The notes under the pieces are model-generated. The model was not told the DNA's origin and did not search any database. It saw only the letters and a list, made by a program, of their open reading frames with translations. From Casp-alpha2 sp036337015 (GTDB taxonomy: Bacteria > Pseudomonadota > Alphaproteobacteria > Rhodospirillales > Casp-alpha2), in assembly GCA_036337015.1 (NCBI GenBank), contig JAYZEZ010000001.1, positions 1 to 64,000 of the forward strand: DNA of 64,000 bases. Reading direction: 5' to 3'. Of this stretch, positions 42,600-50,651 are shown piece after piece; position 1 is the stretch's first letter; each line of letters opens with the position of its first letter. A program made the position numbers and the translations under genes.

Positions 42600-43604
42600 T
42601 TACTTATTAGGCTTAATTAACAAACAGCCCACCTTTCGCTTTGCAAGGGCTTTACAAAGCTCTCTAGCTTTAGTTTCATTAGAGAAAGGGCCAGCACGAA
42701 GTCGATGAAATATACCCTTTTTAGATCCTAAATCTACTTTATTAATTGTTAGACTTAAGCGACCTAATAAGTCCAAATGCCTGTTCTTTAATCGCTCCCA
42801 CTCTTCCCTAGCAAGCTTGGACGAACGAGTAGCAGCAAGTTGCACTTGGAATTGTTGTTCCTGTGTTTCTGAAGTATTTTTAATTGCTGATTTTTTAGAA
42901 ATATTTTTTGATTTTTTTAGTTCTGACTTGGTACCTTTTCTAGAATTCAAAGTACTAGCAGAAACTCTAGGCGTCGATTTAACCTGTTCGCTAAATGAAG
43001 AGCCACTGATAAGTTGTTGTGATTTAGTTTTGGGAGCCTGTGGTGGTGGCGGCGGTGCTGGTTGTTTTGCAGTTTCAACATCTTTAATTGTTGGCACCCT
43101 AGCAACGGGATAACTCTTTAAATCTTTAATTATCAAATTCTCTTTTACTTTTGATTTACTTCCATTACTCATTGTCTCTTTAGACCTAGAGTTTTGTTCT
43201 TTCTTTGCAGATCGGAAGCTAGGTTTTTCTATTGGCTGTTCGGGCGGTGGCAACAAGCGTTCTATTCTTCTTTCTGAATTATTTATTACTCCAGAATTGT
43301 TTTGAATACGGTCATAAACCAATTTATCTTGATTGGGTACTTTTAGACCACCCGGATTTTCAGGGCGAACTTTAATTGGACCATCTGGTGCCTTGATTAA
43401 TGGGACATTACCATCATTACTACTAAATTGTGCAATCATCTCGTCTCCGTAGAGGCCCCACGAAATTACGGCAACACCAAATAATACTAGTAATAAAAAG
43501 ACCCTTAGCGTCCATCTCCCCGAGGAAGAATCATGAACTACTGGTTCGAATTCTAGAGCATCCGAAGCTGTAACTTTTATCTCTTTTTTCTCATCAAATT
43601 CCAT
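42600..43604 (-). CDS. SPOR-domain membrane protein
   Basis: A 334-aa bitopic protein: cytoplasmic N-terminus, one membrane helix (TLRVFLLLVLFGVAVISWGLY), a long Lys/Ser/Pro-rich linker and a C-terminal SPOR domain (QVQLAATRSSKLAREEWERLK, IFHRLRAGPF) that binds denuded peptidoglycan at the septum. ATG 43604 was chosen because aagga lies eight bases away; an in-frame ATG at 43643 has none. It lies directly upstream of nagZ (stop to start 5 bp). Confidence 0.85.
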   Translation of the reverse strand: MEFDEKKEIKVTASDALEFEPVVHDSSSGRWTLRVFLLLVLFGVAVISWGLYGDEMIAQFSSNDGNVPLIKAPDGPIKVRPENPGGLKVPNQDKLVYDRIQNNSGVINNSERRIERLLPPPEQPIEKPSFRSAKKEQNSRSKETMSNGSKSKVKENLIIKDLKSYPVARVPTIKDVETAKQPAPPPPPQAPKTKSQQLISGSSFSEQVKSTPRVSASTLNSRKGTKSELKKSKNISKKSAIKNTSETQEQQFQVQLAATRSSKLAREEWERLKNRHLDLLGRLSLTINKVDLGSKKGIFHRLRAGPFSNETKARELCKALAKRKVGCLLIKPNK

Positions 43605-43672
43605 TAGGCATGTCCTTAGACAAAACTTAATATTGAATTGCAAATATTATAATTTATTTTTACAAAAAAACC

Positions 43673-44869
43673 TCACATGGTTTTCAAATTGGCATCAATT
43701 AACCTTAGATGTTCACTTAAAGCAAAGCGATCAGTCATCCCAGCAACATAATCAGCTACAATCTGTTCCAAAGTTTCTTTATTTGAGCTTTCAATTTTTT
43801 GACGCCATCTAGGCGGTAGGTTTTTTGGATATTTTATAAAATACTCAAACAATTCACGAACAACTTTACGGGCATTCTTTGTCATTTTCTCCAGCTTTTT
43901 ATGACGATACATATTTTCATTTAAAAACGCCTTCACTTCAGATTCTTGTTTTGCCATTTTTTCTGAAAAACTTATTAAAGGATGATTTAACTTACGCACA
44001 TCGTCTTCAGAATTAACTCTAGAATTTTTTATACGACAGCTTGATTCTATTAGTAAATCACTTGTCATTTCACCGATCAAGCGACGAACGGCTTCATGGA
44101 TTTGTCGCGACTGGTCTATGTCAGGATAATCCTTTTTCACTTGTTCAAAAATTGATCCCACTAGTGACACTTCGGTTAAATTATCAATAGTAAATAAACT
44201 AGCCCTTAAACCATCATCAATATCATGATTATTATAAGCAATATCATCAGCTAATGCAGCCACCTGTGCTTCTGCGCTAGAGAAAGTGCTTAATTCAAGG
44301 TCCTGAATCTTAGCGTATTCAGCAATAGCACGTGGCAATAACGAATTGTCATCAATCTTTGTGAGAAGTGGCCCGTTGTGTTTGACTAGACCTTCCAACG
44401 TTTCCCACGTTAAGTTTAAACCATCAAATTCGGCATAGCGTTCTTCTAGTTTTACCACAATACTCAAAGACTGAGCATTGTGATCAAATCCACCAAAAGG
44501 CTGCATAACGTTCTTCAAAGCGTCCTCACCTGCATGTCCGAAGGGTGGATGCCCCAAATCATGTGCTAAAGCTAGGGCCTCGCCTAGATCTTCATTTAAA
44601 TTTAAAGATCGACAAATAGAACGTGCAATTTGAGAAACTTCCAAAGTATGTGTAAGGCGGGTGCGAAAATTATCACCCACATGGTTAACAAATACTTGTG
44701 TCTTATATTCCAGTCTTCGGAAAGCACCACAATGTATTATACGATCACGATCACGCTGAAAACAACGGCGGGTGGCACTCTCTGCTTCATCGAAAAGCCG
44801 TCCGCGACTTTCGTGCTCATGACATGCATATGAAGCCAATCCAGGAGATGATTTAGGCACATCTATCAT
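43673..44869 (-). CDS. dgt: Deoxyguanosinetriphosphate triphosphohydrolase-like protein
   Basis: A 398-aa HD-domain hydrolase of the dGTPase type. The metal site is formed by FRTRLTHTLEVSQIAR and LAHDLGHPPFGHAGE, with later Asp in ADDIAYNNHDIDDG. Divergent from the erpA-like gene, an arrangement seen across alphaproteobacteria. Confidence 0.93.
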   Translation of the reverse strand: MIDVPKSSPGLASYACHEHESRGRLFDEAESATRRCFQRDRDRIIHCGAFRRLEYKTQVFVNHVGDNFRTRLTHTLEVSQIARSICRSLNLNEDLGEALALAHDLGHPPFGHAGEDALKNVMQPFGGFDHNAQSLSIVVKLEERYAEFDGLNLTWETLEGLVKHNGPLLTKIDDNSLLPRAIAEYAKIQDLELSTFSSAEAQVAALADDIAYNNHDIDDGLRASLFTIDNLTEVSLVGSIFEQVKKDYPDIDQSRQIHEAVRRLIGEMTSDLLIESSCRIKNSRVNSEDDVRKLNHPLISFSEKMAKQESEVKAFLNENMYRHKKLEKMTKNARKVVRELFEYFIKYPKNLPPRWRQKIESSNKETLEQIVADYVAGMTDRFALSEHLRLIDANLKTM

Positions 44870-45004
44870 TATTTAAACCTACGAAAGGAATTTAAATTCT
44901 TCATCAAATATAACTAGGTCACACAGTCTGAAATTAAATACCATCAATAATTGATTTTCAGGATACAATAGAGATACCCTTTTAACATTTCCTAAAAAAT
45001 TATA

Positions 45005-45063
45005 TCTTAATTGACAAAATCTTAAGACCTATTAAATAAGATAGAGAGTTGTCTTATATAAGA
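45005..45063. promoter_or_regulatory. Clustered TCTTAW/WTAAGA hexamers in dgt-erpA divergent region
   Basis: Five copies of the hexamer TCTTA(A/T), in alternating orientation, start at 45005, 45022, 45037, 45052 and 45058; the last two form the perfect 12-bp palindrome tcttatataaga (45052-45063). A TTGACA (45011-45016) with TAAATA 16 bp later (45033-45038) lies inside the cluster and could drive the erpA-like gene. An Fe-S or iron-responsive repressor is plausible given the gene, but the factor is unknown. Confidence 0.4.
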
Positions 45064-45078
45064 TAAGGTCATGGAATT

Positions 45079-45435
45079 ATGCCTAATGTAACGACAATAG
45101 AATCCAAAAAGAAAATAAATATTACAGATTCTTGTGCTGATCGAATCAAATTCCTTCAGAAAACTGAAGGCAACGATAAATTAATGCTTCGAATTACCGT
45201 ATCTGGCGGTGGCTGTTCTGGCTTCCAATACGGATTTGATCTCGATTCTAATATAGCTGACGATGACCTTACCTTTGATCACACTGGGGCTACAGTAGTA
45301 ATCGATGAAGTGTCCTTAGACCTATTAGAAGGATCAGAGATAGACTATAAGACCGAATTAGGCGGTGCTTTCTTTCAAATATCCAATCCAAATGCTACGG
45401 CCAGTTGTGGTTGTGGATCATCATTTTCGATATGA
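45079..45435 (+). CDS. erpA: Iron-sulfur cluster insertion protein (A-type carrier)
   Basis: A 118-aa A-type carrier delivering Fe-S clusters to apoproteins. The three ligand cysteines are present (GGGCSGFQY and the C-terminal SCGCGSSF). The first 10 residues are an extra leader. Placed divergent from dgt and before xth, matching the erpA position in related genomes. Confidence 0.9.
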   Translation: MPNVTTIESKKKINITDSCADRIKFLQKTEGNDKLMLRITVSGGGCSGFQYGFDLDSNIADDDLTFDHTGATVVIDEVSLDLLEGSEIDYKTELGGAFFQISNPNATASCGCGSSFSI

Positions 45436-45661
45436 TGAGATTGCTTCTTAATTTAGGTGTTAATTATCCCATGATCTTCTTTTTGTTTTCCTAAAAAGAC
45501 TTATTTTATAAAATCGTAATTTAAAGCAACTGGAGAGGATAGAACATCCTACAATTTAATGAAAACAATTCTCCCAATCGGTTCGCATAATTTATACAAA
45601 CTCTAAAAATACGTAATCTGCTGATATTCGATTAAATTAATAAAATGGATAGGATAGAGAC

Positions 45662-46468
45662 GTGTTCAAAATTGCAACTTGGAATGTCAACTCCATTAAA
45701 GCTAGGCTACCTAGAGTTTTAAATTGGCTATCTAAATTCCAACCTGACGTAGCATTACTACAAGAACTCAAATGTGTTGATGAGGCGTTCCCTGAATTAG
45801 AAATTAATGATGCGGGATATAACGTCGTTACATCTGGCCAAAAAACCTATAACGGTGTTGCTATCCTTTCAAAAACTCCAATTGAAATTGAAAGAAAAAC
45901 TTTACCAGGAGATGATAAAGATGAACAAGCACGTTATATAGAAGCCATTGTTACCCCAAAAACTGGAAGTATCCTTCGCGTAGCCTCTATTTATCTTCCC
46001 AATGGCAATCCAACCCGCGAAGAATCCGGAAAAGACTCTGGAAAATACCTATACAAATTAGCTTGGATGGATCGTTTAATTGCCCATACTACCGAATTAT
46101 TGAAGACAGAAGATGCTTTTATCCTTGGTGGTGATTATAATATTTGCCAATCTGATGACGATCTATACGACCCTGCCAGTTTCAAAGATGATGCACTTTG
46201 TCGAACAGAAAGCCGCGCTCGTTTCCGACGTCTTATGTATCTTGGCCTAACAGATGCATTTCGATCCTTTAACACTTCTCCTCATTTATACAGCTACTGG
46301 GATTACCAACGCGGGGCATGGCAAAAGGATAACGGTCTACTAATAGACCATTTACTACTTAGTCCTCAGTCTGCCGATCTTCTTAAAAATTCCGGTATCG
46401 ATAAATCCCCTAGGGGACAGGAAAAGCCTTCTGACCACACACCAGTATGGTGTGAATTGGAGTTATAA
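45662..46468 (+). CDS. xthA: Exodeoxyribonuclease III / AP endonuclease
   Basis: A 268-aa metal-dependent DNA repair nuclease. Motifs: ATWNVNSIKARLP, LLQELKC with the metal-binding Glu, GGDYNICQSD and the C-terminal PSDHTPVWCELE with its catalytic His. It starts at GTG (45662) behind ggatag. The gene's end overlaps the next start (TAATG). The 226-bp gap before it holds nothing recognised. Confidence 0.92.
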   Translation: MFKIATWNVNSIKARLPRVLNWLSKFQPDVALLQELKCVDEAFPELEINDAGYNVVTSGQKTYNGVAILSKTPIEIERKTLPGDDKDEQARYIEAIVTPKTGSILRVASIYLPNGNPTREESGKDSGKYLYKLAWMDRLIAHTTELLKTEDAFILGGDYNICQSDDDLYDPASFKDDALCRTESRARFRRLMYLGLTDAFRSFNTSPHLYSYWDYQRGAWQKDNGLLIDHLLLSPQSADLLKNSGIDKSPRGQEKPSDHTPVWCELEL

Positions 46469-47352
46469 TGAAGAAAATAGCTTTTTTAGGTACCGGAAAG
46501 ATGGGGGCGGGCATGGCAAGCCGATTAGTTTCCGCTGGGTTTGAGGTTCATATCTATAACAGAACACGTAAGAAGATGGATTCATTAGCTAAAAAGGGTG
46601 CTATAATATGCAAATCACCAAAAGAAGCTGCTAAAGAGGCAGAAGCAGTATTTTCAATGGTAGGTGATGATGAAGCGTCTAAGGCAATGTGGTTAGGTGA
46701 AGAAGGAGCGCTAGCTGCAACCATCCCAAAAGATGCTTTTATTATTGAATGCTCTACTTTAACCCATAGCTGGGTAATTGAATTAGCTAAGATAGCTAAG
46801 AGCAAGAATTTATGTTATATTGATTGTCCAGTTACAGGAATTCCTACCACTGCTAGTACAGGAGAACTGACCTTATTTGTCGGTGCACAGGAATCTGATC
46901 TCAAAAAAGTACAGCCCTTACTTAATAACTTGTCAAAGGAAACAATCCACTTTGGAGATGTTGGGACTGGAACAACCTATAAACTGATGGTTAATTTAAT
47001 CGGTGCGGTACAAATTGCAAGCGCTGCAGAAGGGATGTTAATAGCTGAGAAAGCAGGCCTGAATGCCGAAACAGTAGCATACGCCCTTAGCAGGGGAGCA
47101 GCCGCTAGTCCACAGGTAATAAGAACAACAAATAAAATGGCCAAAGCAGAACATACTAAAAATATAACTTTTTCAGGAAAATTACGACTAAAAGATATAG
47201 TCTACGCTCTTGCCTTGACTGAAACTTTAGGTCAAAAAACTCTTTTTGGAAACAAAGCAAGACACGCATTTCAACTACTCATTGATGCCGGTATGGAGAA
47301 TTTGAGTGAAACTAAGGTAATAGACGTTTTGCGTTCTAGAAATAGCAATTAA
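46468..47352 (+). CDS. 3-hydroxyisobutyrate/beta-hydroxyacid dehydrogenase family protein
   Basis: A 294-aa NAD(P)-dependent dehydrogenase of the HIBADH/GarR family. The nucleotide motif is FLGTGKMGAGMASRLV, the substrate loop CPVTGIPTTASTGELT, and the catalytic lysine GTTYKLMVN. The substrate loop usually reads DAPVSGG; here it is DCPVTGI, so the substrate cannot be transferred from homologues. Translationally coupled to xth (TAATG) and 32 bp before ilvD. Confidence 0.82.
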   Translation: MKKIAFLGTGKMGAGMASRLVSAGFEVHIYNRTRKKMDSLAKKGAIICKSPKEAAKEAEAVFSMVGDDEASKAMWLGEEGALAATIPKDAFIIECSTLTHSWVIELAKIAKSKNLCYIDCPVTGIPTTASTGELTLFVGAQESDLKKVQPLLNNLSKETIHFGDVGTGTTYKLMVNLIGAVQIASAAEGMLIAEKAGLNAETVAYALSRGAAASPQVIRTTNKMAKAEHTKNITFSGKLRLKDIVYALALTETLGQKTLFGNKARHAFQLLIDAGMENLSETKVIDVLRSRNSN

Positions 47353-47384
47353 AAAACTACAACTTACAGGAAGGATTAAATTTC

Positions 47385-49109
47385 ATGAAAGCCAGGGCAT
47401 TTGATAAGTCGCGCTTACCTAGCCGACATGTAACCGAAGGGCCCGAGCGGGCACCGCATCGTTCATTCCTTTATGCAATGGGACTCACGGAAGAGGAAAT
47501 CAATCGTCCTCTTGTTGGGGTTGTAAGCTGCTGGAATGAGACTGCTCCTTGCAATATAACTCTACAGCGTCAAGCTGGGGCCGCTAAAATTGGTGTCAAT
47601 GCCGCTGGAGGAACACCCAGAGAATTTACAACCATCACCGTAACTGATGGCATTGCAATGGGACACCAAGGAATGAAATCATCCTTGGTTAGCCGTGATA
47701 TCATTGCAGATTCAACCGAACTTACAATGCGTGGTCATTGTTATGACGCTATGGTCGGCATTGCAGGCTGCGACAAGTCTTTGCCCGGACTAATGATGGC
47801 TATGGTCAGGCTAAACGTTCCATCTGTATTTATGTATGGGGGATCTATTTTGCCCGGACGCTTTAAAGGAAAAGATGTTACAGTAGTTGATGTTTATGAA
47901 GCTGTTGGTGAGCACAGCGCTGGTAAAATGAGTGACGAAGATCTACACGAGCTAGAATGCGTTGCTTGTCCCTCTGCAGGATCTTGTGGTGGCCAATTCA
48001 CTGCGAATACGATGGCCTGCGTATCTGAGGCTATTGGCCTAGCATTACCTGGTTCTGCAGGAACTCCAGCTATCTACGAATCACGTGATGAATATGCCAA
48101 GGCATCGGGAGATGCCGTTATGAAATTACTAGAGTTAAACATCCGCCCACGTGACATTGTCACGCATAAGGCACTAGAAAATGCTGCCGTTATTATTGCA
48201 GCTACCGGTGGTTCAACTAACGGAGGATTGCATCTACCAGCAATTGCTAATGAAGCAGGTATAAAATTTGACCTCCTTGACGTTTGCGAAATTTTCAAAA
48301 ATACACCTTATATAGCCGACCTTAAACCGGGTGGAAAATACGTAGCAAAAGATATGCACGAGGTAGGTGGTGTTCCTGTATTGATGAAGACCTTGCTAGA
48401 CGCAGGATACCTTCATGGTGATTGCCTGACCGTAACTGGAAAAACTATTTCTGAAAATTTAGCAGATGTGGTTTTTCCGGAAAAACAAGACGTAATTTAT
48501 CCTGCGACCAATCCAATACTTCCAACCGGTGGTGTTGTTGGTCTCACTGGAAATCTCGCTCCAGATGGAGCTATTGTTAAGATTGCTGGCATGAAGGTGC
48601 TACGCCATAAAGGACCTGCTAGAATTTTTGAGTGCGAGGAAGACTGTTTTAAAGCCGTTGAAAATAAACAATATTCAGAAGGAGATGTTATAGTAATACG
48701 CAATGAAGGCCCACGTGGGGGACCAGGTATGCGTGAAATGCTATCAACCACGGCAGCTCTGTATGGTCAAGGTATGGGGGATAAAGTTGCATTGATTACC
48801 GATGCTCGATTTTCTGGAGCAACACGAGGTTTCTGCGTAGGCCACGTAAATCCTGAAGCAGCAACTGGTGGTCCGATAGGATTGCTGAAAGATGGCGACA
48901 TTATAACAATCGATGCGAATGAAGGTACTATTGACGTTGATCTCAGTAATAAAGAATTAGAAAATAGACGAAAGACATGGAAGCCTCATGTTAACAACTA
49001 TCAATCTGGTGCCCTCTGGAAATATTCTCAAACAGTTGGAGAGGCTCGTTATGGTGCTGTCACAAACCCAGGGGCAACAAAAGAGAAACACGTTTATGCA
49101 GATATTTAA
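47385..49109 (+). CDS. ilvD: Dihydroxy-acid dehydratase
   Basis: A 574-aa Fe-S enzyme of valine/isoleucine (and pantothenate) synthesis. Cluster and metal ligands lie in SCWNETAPCN, GIAGCDKSLPG and CPSAGSCGGQFTANTM, with PTGGVVGLTGNLAPDG and GFCVGHVNPEAATGG also present. A good ribosome site (aggaagg) precedes it. Confidence 0.95.
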   Translation: MKARAFDKSRLPSRHVTEGPERAPHRSFLYAMGLTEEEINRPLVGVVSCWNETAPCNITLQRQAGAAKIGVNAAGGTPREFTTITVTDGIAMGHQGMKSSLVSRDIIADSTELTMRGHCYDAMVGIAGCDKSLPGLMMAMVRLNVPSVFMYGGSILPGRFKGKDVTVVDVYEAVGEHSAGKMSDEDLHELECVACPSAGSCGGQFTANTMACVSEAIGLALPGSAGTPAIYESRDEYAKASGDAVMKLLELNIRPRDIVTHKALENAAVIIAATGGSTNGGLHLPAIANEAGIKFDLLDVCEIFKNTPYIADLKPGGKYVAKDMHEVGGVPVLMKTLLDAGYLHGDCLTVTGKTISENLADVVFPEKQDVIYPATNPILPTGGVVGLTGNLAPDGAIVKIAGMKVLRHKGPARIFECEEDCFKAVENKQYSEGDVIVIRNEGPRGGPGMREMLSTTAALYGQGMGDKVALITDARFSGATRGFCVGHVNPEAATGGPIGLLKDGDIITIDANEGTIDVDLSNKELENRRKTWKPHVNNYQSGALWKYSQTVGEARYGAVTNPGATKEKHVYADI

Positions 49110-49182
49110 CATACTATAAAAAATTAATTTTTTTAATTCTAGCAACCATCTCTCTAATTGAGAAATCTAAATTATAATCGTG

Positions 49183-49710
49183 TCAATCTGGTGCGATGGA
49201 TGCTGGTTTTTTTCTCTCTTTAAGTATTGCTTCTTCTTTTTTTAATTCAACTTCTAGTCGCTTAATTCGGCGATTAATACTATCTATACTAATTAGTGTT
49301 TTTGTACGATTTTTTGCATTTCTGTTTTTATTCCATTTACGTAAACGCCACTCCCCTGCAATAGCTAACAAAACCAAACCAGCCAACCCGCAAGTTATTG
49401 CCGCGATTAAAAAACTAACATTTTGAAGACTAAAGGCTGTCCCCCAAAAACCTATCGTCACTAGCGCCCCTGCAAGGGTAAGCAATAGCCTTTTAAACAC
49501 AACTTCCTCATTCTGCTTAACCAATTCGGCTTCGCTTATAGCATGAGAAATATTTGCCTTTGCCATGGCTCTCCATGTCTTAAAAGACATTCCTTCGTTA
49601 TTAGTCCTGCCCTCACGAATGAATTTTTCTAAACGAAGGACAACATCTTCTGCACGTTCATCAGGCGAAGGATCATTATGTGTCTTTGGGGTTGATGTTT
49701 TTTCATTCAC
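49183..49710 (-). CDS. Two-helix membrane protein with coiled-coil tail
   Basis: A 175-aa protein of unknown function: acidic N-terminus, two adjacent membrane helices (LLLTLAGALVTIGFWGTAF and FLIAAITCGLAGLVLLAIAG), then a basic, Lys/Glu-rich coiled coil (INRRIKRLEVELKKEEAIL). It lies between ilvD (convergent) and mscS. I do not recognise a family. Confidence 0.6.
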   Translation of the reverse strand: MNEKTSTPKTHNDPSPDERAEDVVLRLEKFIREGRTNNEGMSFKTWRAMAKANISHAISEAELVKQNEEVVFKRLLLTLAGALVTIGFWGTAFSLQNVSFLIAAITCGLAGLVLLAIAGEWRLRKWNKNRNAKNRTKTLISIDSINRRIKRLEVELKKEEAILKERKKPASIAPD

Positions 49711-49801
49711 CTCCCTATTCCCCCCTTACATTTAGTTTAACTCTCTTAACTAACACTTGAAGATTTGCTTAAATCATTGCAGGAGAATCTAACGATACAT
49801 A

Positions 49802-50647
49802 CTAACTAGGACCAGAAACAATATGAACATCATGCTGCGGGAAAGGAATAGAATAGCCAGCTTCTTGAAGGTTAATAACAATGGATTTGTTAATGTCCCA
49901 AACAGTCGCCCAATATTCCAGTGAGTTGGTCCAACCCCTAAGGTTAATTATAACCGCACTATCGCCCAATTCTTTAACTTTAACTAACCTTTCTGGCTCT
50001 TTTAAAACCCTAACATCTCCATCCAGCAAATTTTCAAGAAAAGTGATAGCACCTTCAACATCGTCTCCATAACTTATGCCAACTGGGATATCAAAGCGCC
50101 GGGTTAAATTCCGCGAAAAATTTGTTATTGGACTATCCCAAATTTTAGAATTAGGAACAATTAGGCAAAGGCCATTATTTGTTTTAATTTCAGTATTGAA
50201 TAATCCTATTTCCACCACTGTTCCTGCAATTCCACCAGCATCTACATAGTCTCCAACATTAAATGGCCTTAGCAGCAGCAACATTACTCCACTTGCAACG
50301 TTAGCTAAGGTTCCTTGAAGCGCTAGTCCAATCGCTAATCCAGCAGCACCTAGAACCGCAATGATGGATGCCGTCTGAACACCAAACTGATTAAGTACAG
50401 CAACTAAAACAAAAACCATAACCACATACCAGGCTAATTTAGCCAAGAATGGTTTTAGCGTTTCATCTATACGAGGAATTCTATCAAGACCATGTCGTGT
50501 ACCGCGCCGTACCCAACCAGCGATCATCGTTCCAATAATCAGAAGGGTAATAGCACCAACGATACCAACACCCAACTCTACTCCGATCGCAAAGATACTC
50601 TCAATCATTTCGCGGGTTTTATTATCAACTGATTCTAAATTCAGCAT
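49802..50647 (-). CDS. MscS-type small-conductance mechanosensitive channel
   Basis: A 281-aa channel: three membrane helices, with the pore-lining third helix IIAVLGAAGLAIGLALQGTL, then the beta domain RPFNVGDYVDAGGIAGTVVEI and the C-terminal cage. Releases solutes on osmotic downshift. Starts 5 bp after valS ends on the same strand, so probably co-transcribed. Confidence 0.92.
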   Translation of the reverse strand: MLNLESVDNKTREMIESIFAIGVELGVGIVGAITLLIIGTMIAGWVRRGTRHGLDRIPRIDETLKPFLAKLAWYVVMVFVLVAVLNQFGVQTASIIAVLGAAGLAIGLALQGTLANVASGVMLLLLRPFNVGDYVDAGGIAGTVVEIGLFNTEIKTNNGLCLIVPNSKIWDSPITNFSRNLTRRFDIPVGISYGDDVEGAITFLENLLDGDVRVLKEPERLVKVKELGDSAVIINLRGWTNSLEYWATVWDINKSIVINLQEAGYSIPFPQHDVHIVSGPS

Positions 50648-50651
50648 ATCA

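Noticed and set aside
49119..49136. A-run/T-run after ilvD, considered as a terminator
   Set aside because: The stem is purely A-T and too weak to call.
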